Assembly: GCF_910591885.1 (NCBI RefSeq)
Contig: NC_063270.1
Span: 3,038,001 to 3,102,000, forward strand
From: Bombus terrestris
Lineage: Eukaryota > Arthropoda > Insecta > Hymenoptera > Apidae
Direction of reading: 5' to 3'
Length of the DNA: 64,000 nucleotides
This document shows positions 38,441 to 50,300 of this stretch, in pieces. The number at the start of each line of letters is the position of its first letter. Within the stretch, counting starts at the first letter, position 1. The notes under the pieces are model-generated. The model ran no database searches and was not told the origin of the DNA. It was given only the letters and a program-made list of their open reading frames with translations. Both the position numbers and the translations under genes were made by a program.

Positions 38441-38760
38441 TAATAAAATTTCTGAAATGTCCTTAATTCAGAACTAATAAAATAATACTTAAAAAATGAA
38501 AAAGTTAAATAGCATGTAGTAATTTTTCGACATTTTCCACTTAAACAGATGCACCATCTTACGAGGCAAGGATGAATCAGACTCGGTGCTGCTTGATGTT
38601 TGCCGGTAACCTCCGTGACTACCATCTGTCCTCCATCATCCCCTCCACCAATCACCAAGCAGAAAGGCGAGCACACAATGAACCTTGGTACACCGTAACG
38701 CAGTAACGAAGCACCCGTTGCTACGATAGTTTGGCATTTAAGTGTCGTGTTCGGCGCGCC
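38441..38760. other. Intergenic spacer between ZMAT5 and the next transcript
   Basis: Mixed composition becoming CpG-rich towards 38690-38760. An 87-codon - strand frame overlaps but is not recognised. The right half is probably promoter. Confidence 0.4.
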
Positions 38761-38790
38761 GTCGTGTCGTTTTAATTTAAAAACAAATTC

Positions 38791-38982
38791 AGTGTATGTT
38801 CGTAGCTGAGGACTGTGTTGCGATTATGAGATTGACTCGATCACGTAACTCGTGTGAATTTACGCTGGTGTACCAATCAGAAAGTGTTTGAAACTTCTCA
38901 GTGCATCGGCACGGCGGGACGCCGGCCCTCGATTAACCGACTGGATTTTCGATCGTCGCTTCGGATCAACTCGATCGCACCG
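38791..38982 (+). other. Likely untranslated first exon of a downstream gene
   Basis: A G+C- and CpG-rich block starts with an arthropod initiator (TTCAGTG, with the A at 38791). An A/T-rich TTTAAAAA precedes it at about -16 to -10, too close for a classical TATA box. The block ends in a consensus donor, CACCG then GTGAGT at 38983-38988. The only ATG frame inside it (MRLTRSRNSCEF...) stops after 22 codons, so it would be a 5' UTR exon with a short upstream frame. The gene itself is not identified. Confidence 0.5.
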
Positions 38983-40518
38983 GTGAGTCTTCACCAATAT
39001 CTCCTCTGCTCATTGTGCATGTTTTATCTGTAATCAAATCATATGGTTCTTATTCTATAAAAGATATATATATATATAATAGGATTCAGCTTAAACGAAA
39101 CACGTGATTTGGTTAACAGAGAAAACATTCATAGCTATAAGAGATCGTAACTTTTTACGACCATAAATAGAGGTAGATATAGTTCGAAGAAAGTGTTTAG
39201 GTATACGGAAAATATTACAGAGAGATAATTTTCAAACATCGATGATATGTAAAAAAAATGCTTATTGTTAGATTTGCGAGCGCATAAAATTATAAACAGA
39301 CCCATACATCGTATGGTTTTTAACAACGCGTGACTTTAATTTGACAAGTATGAAACGTCATTTGAATTCATACGATCTCTTTTTTCACGTACCTTCCCTC
39401 AGTTACCGAATTTAAATACAATAGATTGTCTTCGATTAGTTTGCACAACTGGAACAATGTTATTGTTACAATATACTATCATTTTGCTAGTTTTTCTTTA
39501 TTTTCTATAGAGTGAAACTTTATAACCTTTAAATCATATTATTTAATTAAAGAATCGTTTCGCTTTGCATAAAAGGAGGCACTGAATTAGTGTTCCAACA
39601 TGAATCGTGTGAATTTATGTATGCAATATATACGTTCTATATTATGCGTTGATAACTAAGGAAGCCATTTAACCAGTAAATTAGTAAATTTTATAATCTT
39701 AGTTATAATTATAAATTACTATACTATTACGATTATAAAAAAAATAGCTAAATTGAAAAGGTGTCGCCATTATAGTAATTGGTTAAGAAATAATATTTAT
39801 TTCACGATCACCACAGTACCATATTTTCTCGTTCGAGATTCGATACTCGTGCGCTGTTATAGCAACGGAAATCGGTTCGTACTTACGTATGATGATACCC
39901 TTTGATAATGTATGCATTATCATGGATACGATAACATACTGATTGTGAGTATCAAATTGATTTTACCCAAGCATTATTCCTGTTAATATAGTCATAAAAT
40001 GACTCTTACAATTTCTACACCATATTATTACACACTTTTCAAGCATTACATGCAAATTTTGCTTCTCATAAACATATGAAAGAATAGATATATTCCAATG
40101 AATTTTCAGAATCTTAATTTACAAATAAAAAAGAAATTACAACACCTAATAATAACTAATAATCTGTATAGTGTTTAATAGCAATAATTAAACATTAATG
40201 ATAAATAACGCGATTACAAAATCTGAATGAACTTGAATGATATAGAGAAAGTGATTGGAAGATGGTCGGCACGGATTCGCAGATATTACATCACTGATAT
40301 CGTTTCCGCCATAACGTCCATGGAGTCTGGTAGTGTGACGATCGAGTGGCAACGACCTGCTCCTGCCCGCCATAGACAAGAAAGAGTGGAGCTACGTGTA
40401 GTCGCGTCACGATTCTTGCCGGAGGTCATGACCTTGTCGATATGGGAATAATGGTGCGTTTGGGATCGTCCCTGTGCCCGTGCCCGTGCCCGTGAGTCAG
40501 TTTCCCGATCGATTTCAG
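38983..40518. other. Possible intron, AT-rich
   Basis: No coding signal up to about 40260, then a CpG-richer stretch that includes three GTGCCC units at 40474-40491 followed at once by GTGAGT, itself a donor-like sequence. Confidence 0.4.
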
Positions 40519-40617
40519 GCATGCATCAGCGTCCATTGTCGCGTTCCGCGCACACCACAATGGACTTGTCTATTTTCGAGCAGCTGCGCGGCCCTCTTTC
40601 GAACAATGCAGCCCAGA
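40519..40617 (+). CDS. Candidate first coding exon, protein unknown
   Basis: The stretch lies between an acceptor-like GATTTCAG (ending 40518) and a consensus donor GTAAGC at 40618. Two in-frame ATGs occur: 40521, and 40560, which has a strong context (CACCACAATGG). The second start gives MDLSIFEQLRGPLSNNAAQ before the splice site, leaving phase 1. Composition is far richer in G+C than the surrounding DNA. It could be the first coding exon of the transcript starting at 38791. I do not recognise the protein. The acceptor has a poor pyrimidine tract, so the exon may instead begin further upstream. Confidence 0.35.
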
Positions 40618-43600
40618 GTAAGCAACATGCATGCGCGGTCCGATCACTTTTCGATCATACTTTTCGTAAAATGGTGACCTACCCCTGGACATCCTACACT
40701 ACGCTCACTATCCCGATCGATATTTCTAGTTTACATAATCTGTTTTTAAACATATTATATATTATTATATATGTTATATTATATTACATATATATATTAT
40801 TGAATGTAATGCGGAGGTTTTATCAAAATACGTCTCGAATCCTCGAATCAGTGCGTTCATAATGTATATATCTATATATATGTAGTATGTCTTCATGGAG
40901 GATTTTGAGAGAACTAAAGATCTTAGGTAGGTTAAATTTCTACTTCATATTAGTAATATGAAACGAAAAAGGCATTATGCCCCAAATCAATAAATCGTAT
41001 TATGTTAAATATAAATTAGAATAAGGTTATATTTTTAAATCAAAAGGAATAAAATTAAATATCAAATGCTTTATATAGAAAAATCCTTTACCTTTTAAAA
41101 TTAATTTCTTCTATGATATTAACTATTGGATTACCTCAGCTAGCAGTAATATTCAGAAACTGCGCAATATTTAAATGACAATTCTATCAAAATCAATCAG
41201 ATCGTACAAGACTAATCGTATCTATTAGACATAAAAAACTATCTTAGATCAAAGCTGATTTCTCACATGACGTCCACGTTAAAACTAATTTCCCCTCGAC
41301 ACGCATTGGAATACACGTATCTAATCGACGATTAATCTTCGCAAGGACAATACGTACAACCAATCTTTACAATCAGCCGATAACACGCGATCAAACGATC
41401 ATTTTCATTTTCATTCTCCTTCTCCGGCAGCAGCGAGGAGTTTCGAGGTTCGCAGATTTAATTCGACGCGAGGCATTTCGTTCGGCCACGTCTAGGAGCA
41501 CATGAGCTGCTAAAAACGAGCCACTCGGCAATTTAACGTCATTTATTTCTATTGCCTTTATGCGGGCCTATTACGTCATGCGATTTCTCTCCGTCCTTTA
41601 CCGCGTGGCAAGTTGTACCCGGTCGCATGTATCACGATCGTTTCGCAATTCTTCCATGAGAGTCAATCATCGGACAATTTTCCAAATTGCCAAACATTGT
41701 TATCGATGAACACCATGGTTGATCGTTTTGCACTCGTGTTGAACCAGGCAACACGTCATTGTTTTATCCGATCCGATATAAGACAACGTAAATTTATCGC
41801 AGTTGATAAACACCCATATTCAAAGAAATATTTTTTCTTGGTAACTCCTTGTGTTTCTTCGAGCAGAATTCATAATTACACATACATCTACAGTATAAAA
41901 CAAGATAAAACAAAATACGAGGAAGGATACTGGAGTATTATAAATTGCACGGATAGAAGACCTATGCCACACCGATAGGATTTAAATTGTTCCTGTTTTG
42001 TATTTACCACCGTTATGTAATGCATTACCATACAAATCATTTATCATAGCTAACTACTTAATGTAATTTACCACATGATACAAATTTGAATGTTTTTTAA
42101 CATGTGAAAAATTAATACAGAATTAGACTTAGAAATTCCTAGACTTTAGGAAAACATCTTAGAAATAAATTTTTATAAATAATGCGAAACTTGCGACGGT
42201 GAATAAAGGTTCGGTAATAGATTTTTCAAGTTTTGTAACAAAGTTTTCATTGAAACGATTTTAGCAAGCGTATATTTTCAATTGTCACTTGTTCATTTCA
42301 AGCACGCACGGACACATGCTCTTACGTGACAAACGGTTAGCTGTAAAATTAACTAACAATAACATAGATACTATGTTCTGTGAAATTTTTTGGAAAATTT
42401 TAGACTCTCACAGAGGTCATTTTCTCGTTTAAAAATTGTTCTGTCATGTTATTCGTATGTCTTTCTTTTTTCAAATTCAAACAACATAAGATACTAGTTA
42501 CCATTTTTAAAGATAAGAGTGCTACTTCCACAAATTTATATTGGTCAAAAGAATAAAAAAGCGAAAGTCTAGTAAAAGGAAAACGATAATAGATGGTACT
42601 AGTAAAAAGCGAAATTATATTTTGCCGTGCAAACATTTCAAAAATTCTAACCGGTTCTTTGTTAGAAGTGATCTGAGAAAGATACATATGTATGTACTAT
42701 GCATGCTCTAAAAGAGCTAATAAAATCCCCACACAGTTCTTCGGTTCTTTCTTTCGTGTTTAAATGGATAATCGTGGAGTTTCGCAGCTACTGTCATTTA
42801 TAAGTAATAGCATTAAATAGTAGCAATCTCGAAGATTGCGTAAGTTTCGATATTTTTACTTTTATATTTCTTAAATGTGTTTTCTAAACAGTTCTAAAAG
42901 ATTGTTCTCTTTTATAAATGTGCAGTATATTCCAGTTTTAGTGGGAACATTCATTTTTCACTGAATAAGTTTCTTGGTATAAATTTATTCGCGTAGAGAA
43001 ATAAAATAAAAATACTTAATACCAGTTATTAGAATCACTTAGCGTTTCAATTAATCAAATAGCCCCCATATATCGTAACTTATCCGAGTTGAAAGTAACG
43101 TCCAATGATTGATACGGTCACTGAGGATTCAATATGATTCTGCATTCTGAACACGTGTTTGCCTCTTTAAATAGCGTTTTGTGCAAGGGTCAGTCCGTTC
43201 AATTCAAGATTCGTTCTTTATGTGCTGCTAAAATATGATTACTTTGTCTGCAGAGTTTTTTAAATTCTTTAATAATTCCAAGACGGAGGTTTCGGCGCGC
43301 GTTGTGCGAATTAAAATCGATGAGGCACAAAGCGCTCGTCATGATATCGAGGTGCGTATGAATGGTCAACAATAAATGACAAGTTGCATTCTGTATTACT
43401 GTGTTGTACTTATTCGATTACATGATTTGCTCTTTCTTTCCTTCTTTCCGTATCTTTTGTAAAATTTCTGAGAAAAAGATTTTTTTTTCATTCTAAAACA
43501 ATAGAGATTTCAAATTGTCAAAAGAGTTGAGAGACAAACCAGTATCCAGTCAGCTGGAAAATCTTATTGTTTCATAACTTCTTTCATAATTTTCGGTTTG

Positions 43601-46600
43601 TAGCAATCTTGGGTCAATCTGACGCATCCGCGTTTTTTCTCCCCGCACACGAGATCTTCTGGCTGTGGTAAAATCTGTCAATAACCGTTAGCGTGCGGTT
43701 TCAGCTGTTTACCAAACAGGTTTGAATACGAGACGCACACCCTCGTTCCTCGAGTCGAATATGTACATACGTATACATATTTATGCAGAAGGACCAAAGA
43801 TGTGGTCGATTCGCGTGATCTATAGATATGGGGAAAAATTCGTACGCGATTTAATGAGCCACCGTTTTACTATATTGTGATAATGCCGATAATAGTTGCG
43901 TGAGCTCTACGCAAAGTCAATAATTGCAACGTGCAAAGGACATGGATGAGCTGGTTACGCATGACGTGCATGTACAATAAAAGGTCGACATGGTACCCAT
44001 ATAACAATATGAGCAATTATATATTTTTTCTGCAATTTCCTTTGATGTTTTGTAGAATATTCTGTTTCCTATATTGTTTTTGATATCATAGTTTGATAAA
44101 TCAAAATAGAAGATATGTTTTGTTATTAATACATATTACATATGGCCTGTTTATGTTGCATTTGGACAGATATGACTCGATATTATGAAGCAAAAGCTTG
44201 GATATGACTTGTTCATGATACAGAAACATTTCACGTTTCTTTATTATCACGGTTCGATGGAGATTCTCTTTGGTAAACTAATCATTTCATTGGTAGTGAT
44301 TTACAGTTTCCTTATTTCCGTTCGAGATTCGAGTGTTTTGTGAAATGTACTTATTATTCACAATACTATAATATAAATAATATGTTCCTGATAAGACCTA
44401 CAATAATTTTATCAATGCTGAAAACTGGCGACGTTTGAAGGTGGAAAATTAGAAGGAGACATAAACTAGATGGGTTCTATCGTTTAATTATTATTCCATT
44501 TTGTATTCGATATTACCTTGAAAACAAAATTTTATTCTATGTATAATCGATTATTTGCCATTGGACTCGTATAATGTCTAGCCGACCGAAATTGAAAACC
44601 ACACGTTCATGGAAATCGCGCAACATTCGCCGAAGACAACAAACAACATGCACTTTTGTACCGCTATACTTATGACGTAAGCGTAAATGTACACCTTCGG
44701 TATGCCGTGAATTTCCGAGGAAAATCTTACCCGCGAGACCGTTACTTTAAAACGGTAACGTAGGATGTATCGTGTATCTGAAAGCGGATATAAATGGATT
44801 AACTGACTCATACTGAGTCATCGCACTGATTTTCGGGGAATTTACGAGCCACTGTATGCCGGAGAAAATAGGTCTAATGGGGATTCGTTCACGACACACT
44901 TCCGGTACACCAAGAAACGAATACGTATATTTCATAGCTTCGTATCGGCGTCCGAGCTGTACCTGCTCCTAATGATCGTGACTAGCTATGCAGGGTTTCT
45001 TTCTGAGTCGTGACCATGTTTTAGGAAATGATTTTTATTAAGGTATGCATCCAAGATCTTTCATTTCTGTATGAAGGATTACGGATTCGATAACAAATTT
45101 TAACTAACGCTATAATGACGGATACACTACGTATCGTTCTAATTTTACAAAAAGGATACGTTAGATTCATTCGATATGTTTGTTTAAAGTTAACTTTGGG
45201 ACCCTTTATAGCGAATTCTTTCAATTTTTTATAAACAAAAAACGATTTTGCCGAATGACAAAGTGTCGGTAGGGAATTTCATACTCCACATTTTAATTGA
45301 CACACAGCTTGAATAACCTTTAATCAACACTACGTAATAAGACACGTTCCACATACGTGTTACGAATAGCTAGGTAATCTAAATTAAATAATCAATTCCC
45401 AGACTTCATAAACATCACCTAGTTCTTTACTTACCTAATATTTACTTTCCTTTCGCGCAAAATAGAACTTTCTCTATGCCAACTCAATGTTCATTTTGCC
45501 ATGTTTTACCTATCAATATTCGTTGTCAATCTTCCCGACCTTCAAAGAACAATTTCAATCCACGCAGAAAGTTGCCGCAGGCATTACAATTCAATCTTCG
45601 ATCGATCGCCAGTCGCGACGATTCCTTTAATCTACTCAGATACGTTTTTATTTTATATCAGATTATTCCCACCACTTTTTCTTTCATTTTCTTTCCGTTT
45701 CGATTAAACTTAACATTTTTATATGCAATATCATCTTTGTGTGTTGTCAATTATTTTATTGTAAATTGGAATCAATGTAAACCACAAAATCGACGTCGTG
45801 ATGCTTTCTTCTCGACTCGAGAAAGAATGTAACTAATACGCTTGCTTGGTCACCTTTGTATGTTCTTGTTCCTTGATATGGAAGGTCATGCAAAATCTCG
45901 ATAGTCTGGGCAAACGCATCGCGTATGAAATCCATATGGGCAAGGAGAGAGAATATAAATCGTAACGAGTACCTTTCATGCCTCAACGACCATAATGCAT
46001 TAAATGATACGCTCGGGAGGTCTTTATGCTCAAGGTCGCTTTTACCGGCATTATTATTCGCCTTTTATGAAACGACATGAAAAAGAACTAGCTGCGTTGT
46101 GTGTAACAGGTTCCCTGTAATACACCGGCGCTCCTCGTGATGCGATGCATCGAATTGCAAGATTGTTCTCCGTTGCAGTCTTTTATACCTCGATTCAACG
46201 GGGTATCCAACGGCGTACCACGTTGCTTTATGGTGGAAATGAAAATTAAGTGGTTGAAACGCGGCTGCGATCTTTGATGCTAATTACTTTGTGCGCTGAG
46301 CAAAGATCCCTTGGGATTGAAGTTTCTTGTCCTGCTGAGAATGCGTAATACGTGCTTTTATTTCCCTTGTGGAAGATAACTTGGATGATTCAAAACTAAT
46401 TATGCGTTCCAGAGAATCAAGATTTTTGTTTATTCGCACAAAGATTTACGGATTTTAACCACAATAAAAAGTGATATAACGATTTCGGCTTTTTTAAATA
46501 TTCAAATTAATTACATTTATAAGGATTAACACTGGTTTCTGAATACATTCTTCAATACATCAATTACGTTATTCTAATCATTTTCTTTTAAAATATATTT

Positions 46601-47195
46601 CTAGTCACGTAGAACGATTTTTCCCAAGATCTTAATCGTTCACCGGCGGACTGTAGTTTTCGAAAGGTAGTGGCAGCATTTCACTAAAGGGTCCTGTGAC
46701 ACGTGATTCCTACCTGACTGCATTCCCAGAAGACCTCCAAACGTTCTCTCAAGGCTATTCGACTTCCTACTTCCAGAATGTTACACAACTTTGAATTATT
46801 CATTTCAGAGCCTCTGGTAAACGATAACACTTTCATTGTCCGTCCTGTCACCTGGGCATAGAATAATTTGGCTTCGATTAGCATAAATCGGCCATAATAT
46901 ACTTATTACACTATACAAGTAGCTCTTTACCACGTTTTATCTGGTGTGTTTGCATTATACTTCGGGAGGCGTCGAACGATTCTAACGTTATCAACGCATA
47001 AAATGAATATCTTACAAAGCTTTTCTTTTTTTAGCTTTACAATGGAAAAATTATAACCCGTTATTGTAGAGTGTTTAAAACCTCTCGGCAAAGATACAAC
47101 AGTCGAAAAATCGAAGTTTATCGATTTATCAGGTTGTAACATCTGAAGCGTCTTTTTAAAGGCCTCACGTTCACCTATATATATATACTAGCAAC
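40618..47195. other. Long non-coding stretch, possibly intronic
   Basis: AT-rich sequence with chance frames only, apart from the weak exon candidate at 43254-43351. If the exon series is real this is intron of the unnamed + strand gene. Confidence 0.4.
43254..43351 (+). CDS. Candidate internal exon, low support
   Basis: This is 98 bases between an acceptor ACTTTGTCTGCAG (ending 43253) and a donor GTGCGT at 43352. The frame that continues from the 40617 splice phase is open and reads FFKFFNNSKTEVSARVVRIK onward. Another frame is also open, so coding phase is unproven. The central part is G+C-rich against an AT-rich background. Confidence 0.25.
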
Positions 47196-47305
47196 CGCTA
47201 CAGGCAACTGATATATACTACATATACTATATAGATATACTACTATACTATACTATAGATACTATATATATATAGTATCAAGAAGCATATCAGTTGCCTG
47301 TAGCG
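47196..47305. repeat. 19-base perfect inverted repeat with a TA-rich core
   Basis: CGCTACAGGCAACTGATAT (47196-47214) is the exact reverse complement of 47287-47305. The 72-base core is nearly all A, T and short ACTA units and ends with a 22-base perfect palindrome built from GATACTATATA and its complement. No duplicated target bases or transposase were seen, so MITE status is unproven. Confidence 0.85.
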
Positions 47306-47338
47306 TAGCGTTAAAATAGTATTGAAAGTTTTCCGGTA

Positions 47339-47375
47339 TTCTCTTTCTCTTTCTCTTCCTCTTTCTCTTTCTCCT
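47339..47375. repeat. CTTTCT-type microsatellite
   Basis: About six imperfect TTTCTC units lie 34 bases after the inverted repeat. Confidence 0.85.
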
Positions 47376-50300
47376 TAATTGTAATTTAGACATTCCGAAC
47401 TGTTTAAGCACATTAGAAAGTGTCTGATTCGTGCAGAGATAATTCTTATTACCTGTACTTCCATCAATCAAGGATTCTGCTTCCGGCTCTATGAGTAGTT
47501 ATTGAAACTTTTACTTATTTCAAGGACGCTCATACCTGCCAGGTAACAGTCCTTCCTTAGGTTCTGCTCTTTTTATCCATCGACTATGCTCACCTAAACT
47601 GGTTTGTTTTTATCATCAAATGCCTGTTTCGTTTCGTTCCGTTCTTTTTCTGCTGGGATTTTCAACAAAATAGCCGTTCTTCACGCAGAAGAATTTCAAG
47701 TTGCATCCGTTGTCGTTGCTTTATGCGTTACATACACAATTTTCAATTACAATCTTATGTCTTGTTAGAGATTATTATTGTATCGCCTACATGGGAAAGT
47801 GTTATTAATACTAAAAAGTCTATAGAAACTCTATTGTCTAAAGGTATTATGAAATGAAAAAATTAGAATTTTCATTAAATTCAATCCAATTTTACAACTC
47901 TCCCCTTACAGAATTACATACAGTAAATTAGTTGTCTAAGCACAGTACGAGATAATCTAGCCTAATCGTCGTTCACGACCTTTGGCGAAGTTTTTCCATG
48001 GTAGAAAGAGATGTAAAGCATAGATTCAATTTTATTACTCCAATTCAGGATACCGCTCGAATTCCGGGTAAGTTAAGGTAGGCCATGATTCGCATTGAAT
48101 CGTAAGGACAAGATTCCCCGGCACTACTTTCTTCTTCTTATTCCAGAACTCGCAGTGCCGGATCTCTTCCTACCTCTTTTTTTGCAATACCGCGACGACG
48201 ATGACGACGACCTATCACTCTCACCGTCTCAATACGAGATCCAGTTTCGCTGCTCGATCTCGTCTCGAGGAATATCAAGACGCCATTTACGGAAGGCGAT
48301 ACGCGTGCATTCAAATCTCTGGGGTGGTGACGAATTCTCCATGCGTGTCATTTTATTCGAGCAAAAATCCCAAACGACCCCGCAACTTGGATTTCTATTT
48401 ATCTATCATTCTGATCGTTTTTACTATCGTCTGATAGTTTTGTTTTTCTTTTTTCAAATTTTGCTTTCGAGCGAACAGATTTTAAATGAAACGATATGTT
48501 TGGATATTATCGTGAACAAGAAGCTACATTGTGTATATGTACTTTGTTCTCGTTGTGGACAAAAATAGGTTGTTTGTATAACAAAGAGAGGAAAGTTAGG
48601 ACGATAACGGTTATTACTGAAATAATAAGGATGAATGGTCGTTACGCTCTACGAAGTAACTTAAATGAGATTAATTAACGTTAAAATTCATTGATATCAT
48701 CATGTACAATGTTGAATATTGAACCATAAACTCGATTGAATTTGTTATCACAATGTTAGTTTTATGTCATGTTTAAGTTACGAAGCTAGAGTTCACAAGA
48801 AAGTTTAATAGAAAATTAATATTAGATATTTAAAATAAATAGTTAAACCTAATTGTCAAACGAAATTTACGAAATGTTTGCTAGATATAAATCGCGATAT
48901 ATTTCGTGAATAAAAGATACTAAGATATTAGAACCTAGAACTTGTTTTGAAAGCGACAACTTTATCACGACACGAAGTTGAAAGCGCATTGTGTGATTCA
49001 CCACACATGGCGTATTGTTCTAGTCGCGTGGTTTTCAATTTTAGTAACACCATGATAGATAAAGTAGAAATATTCAAATCAATCGTGCTAGTTTCAACAG
49101 AGAGTCAGTGATAAACGTCAGTTATTAATCGCTATTTCCAAGAAAATTGCGTTTCGTATAGATCGATGATATTAAACCATTATTACGTAGAATTTTGATA
49201 CAAAACTGCCGTAATTTTAAACAATTTAAATTTTCTGATAATACAATACGCTCTGTCAAATATTTGTTTCGATGAATTTTCTAATTAATTACTTTGTAAT
49301 AACCTTTATTTAAATTATATTAATCGCCATAATAATGTAGGAAACAATCTTCATAAAACGAATTATTATATAGTTGTGACAAAGACATTATTCACTGAGT
49401 AATGTTTACATAACCGGCAATTATGATTTAAATTTCTAAAAATATTCAATAGGAAATTATCTCAGACTGTTTAATAGGAACGAAAGAATGGTCAGAGCAA
49501 TGGTATGCGCATACGTCTCATGTCGAGTATTATTTCTAGCGACTCATAAAGCTCACAATGAAAGTATCAGACTTAATGAAGCAAATATTTAATATTAGAG
49601 AGCATACAATAATTGGAGCACTACTATTGTTCATCTCATAGCAGTCTTCGTTGTGAGTGTTCATAGATAAATTTCATAAGCTTCGGGATAGTATTTAAAA
49701 ATCTATCTGTGCTGTTCGATACGTATCGCTATTCGCACATTATAATTGAATTTAAGCGATTGATCAGATTATACTTACGATAGATGTTGGCAGAAATTTT
49801 TAAATGAAAAATTTATGAATGGATAAAAATCGTGATAGTGTATTTACGGCGCTGATATAAACCAAAAATAATCATCGATCTTTATCGTCAAAATTTTTAC
49901 CTTTTATTATCGCATATATGTTCGTATTAATGGAATTATCAGAATTAAATATACATTCTTCCAAAGGAGTTATATAACCCTATTACGTATGTATATCGTT
50001 AGGTACTTAAGCTTGATTACAACAATAAAGAACGAAACATTTATGAAGTATTTCAAACTTTAAATAGATTCTATTAGCTGTTATTTTATAATTATTTAAC
50101 ACAAGTAAATGTAGTCGTAAATGTAGTTTCTTTCTAATGTAATCGTGACATATTATTTTTAGAAAATTATAGAAAGAGTAATGCATACACGGTTGAATAA
50201 TTCAAAAAAGGATGTTTATACAACGCATTTTTCTTGAATGTTTGCAATCTTAAGATACCTTTTCGTTCGAAAATACTTTCCTTAGATTTCCATTTTACGA

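Noticed and set aside
48095..48568. 157-codon + frame as an intact single-exon gene
   Set aside because: The second half is hydrophobic F/L/I-rich translation typical of T-rich non-coding DNA. Only the first part is kept, as a weak exon candidate.
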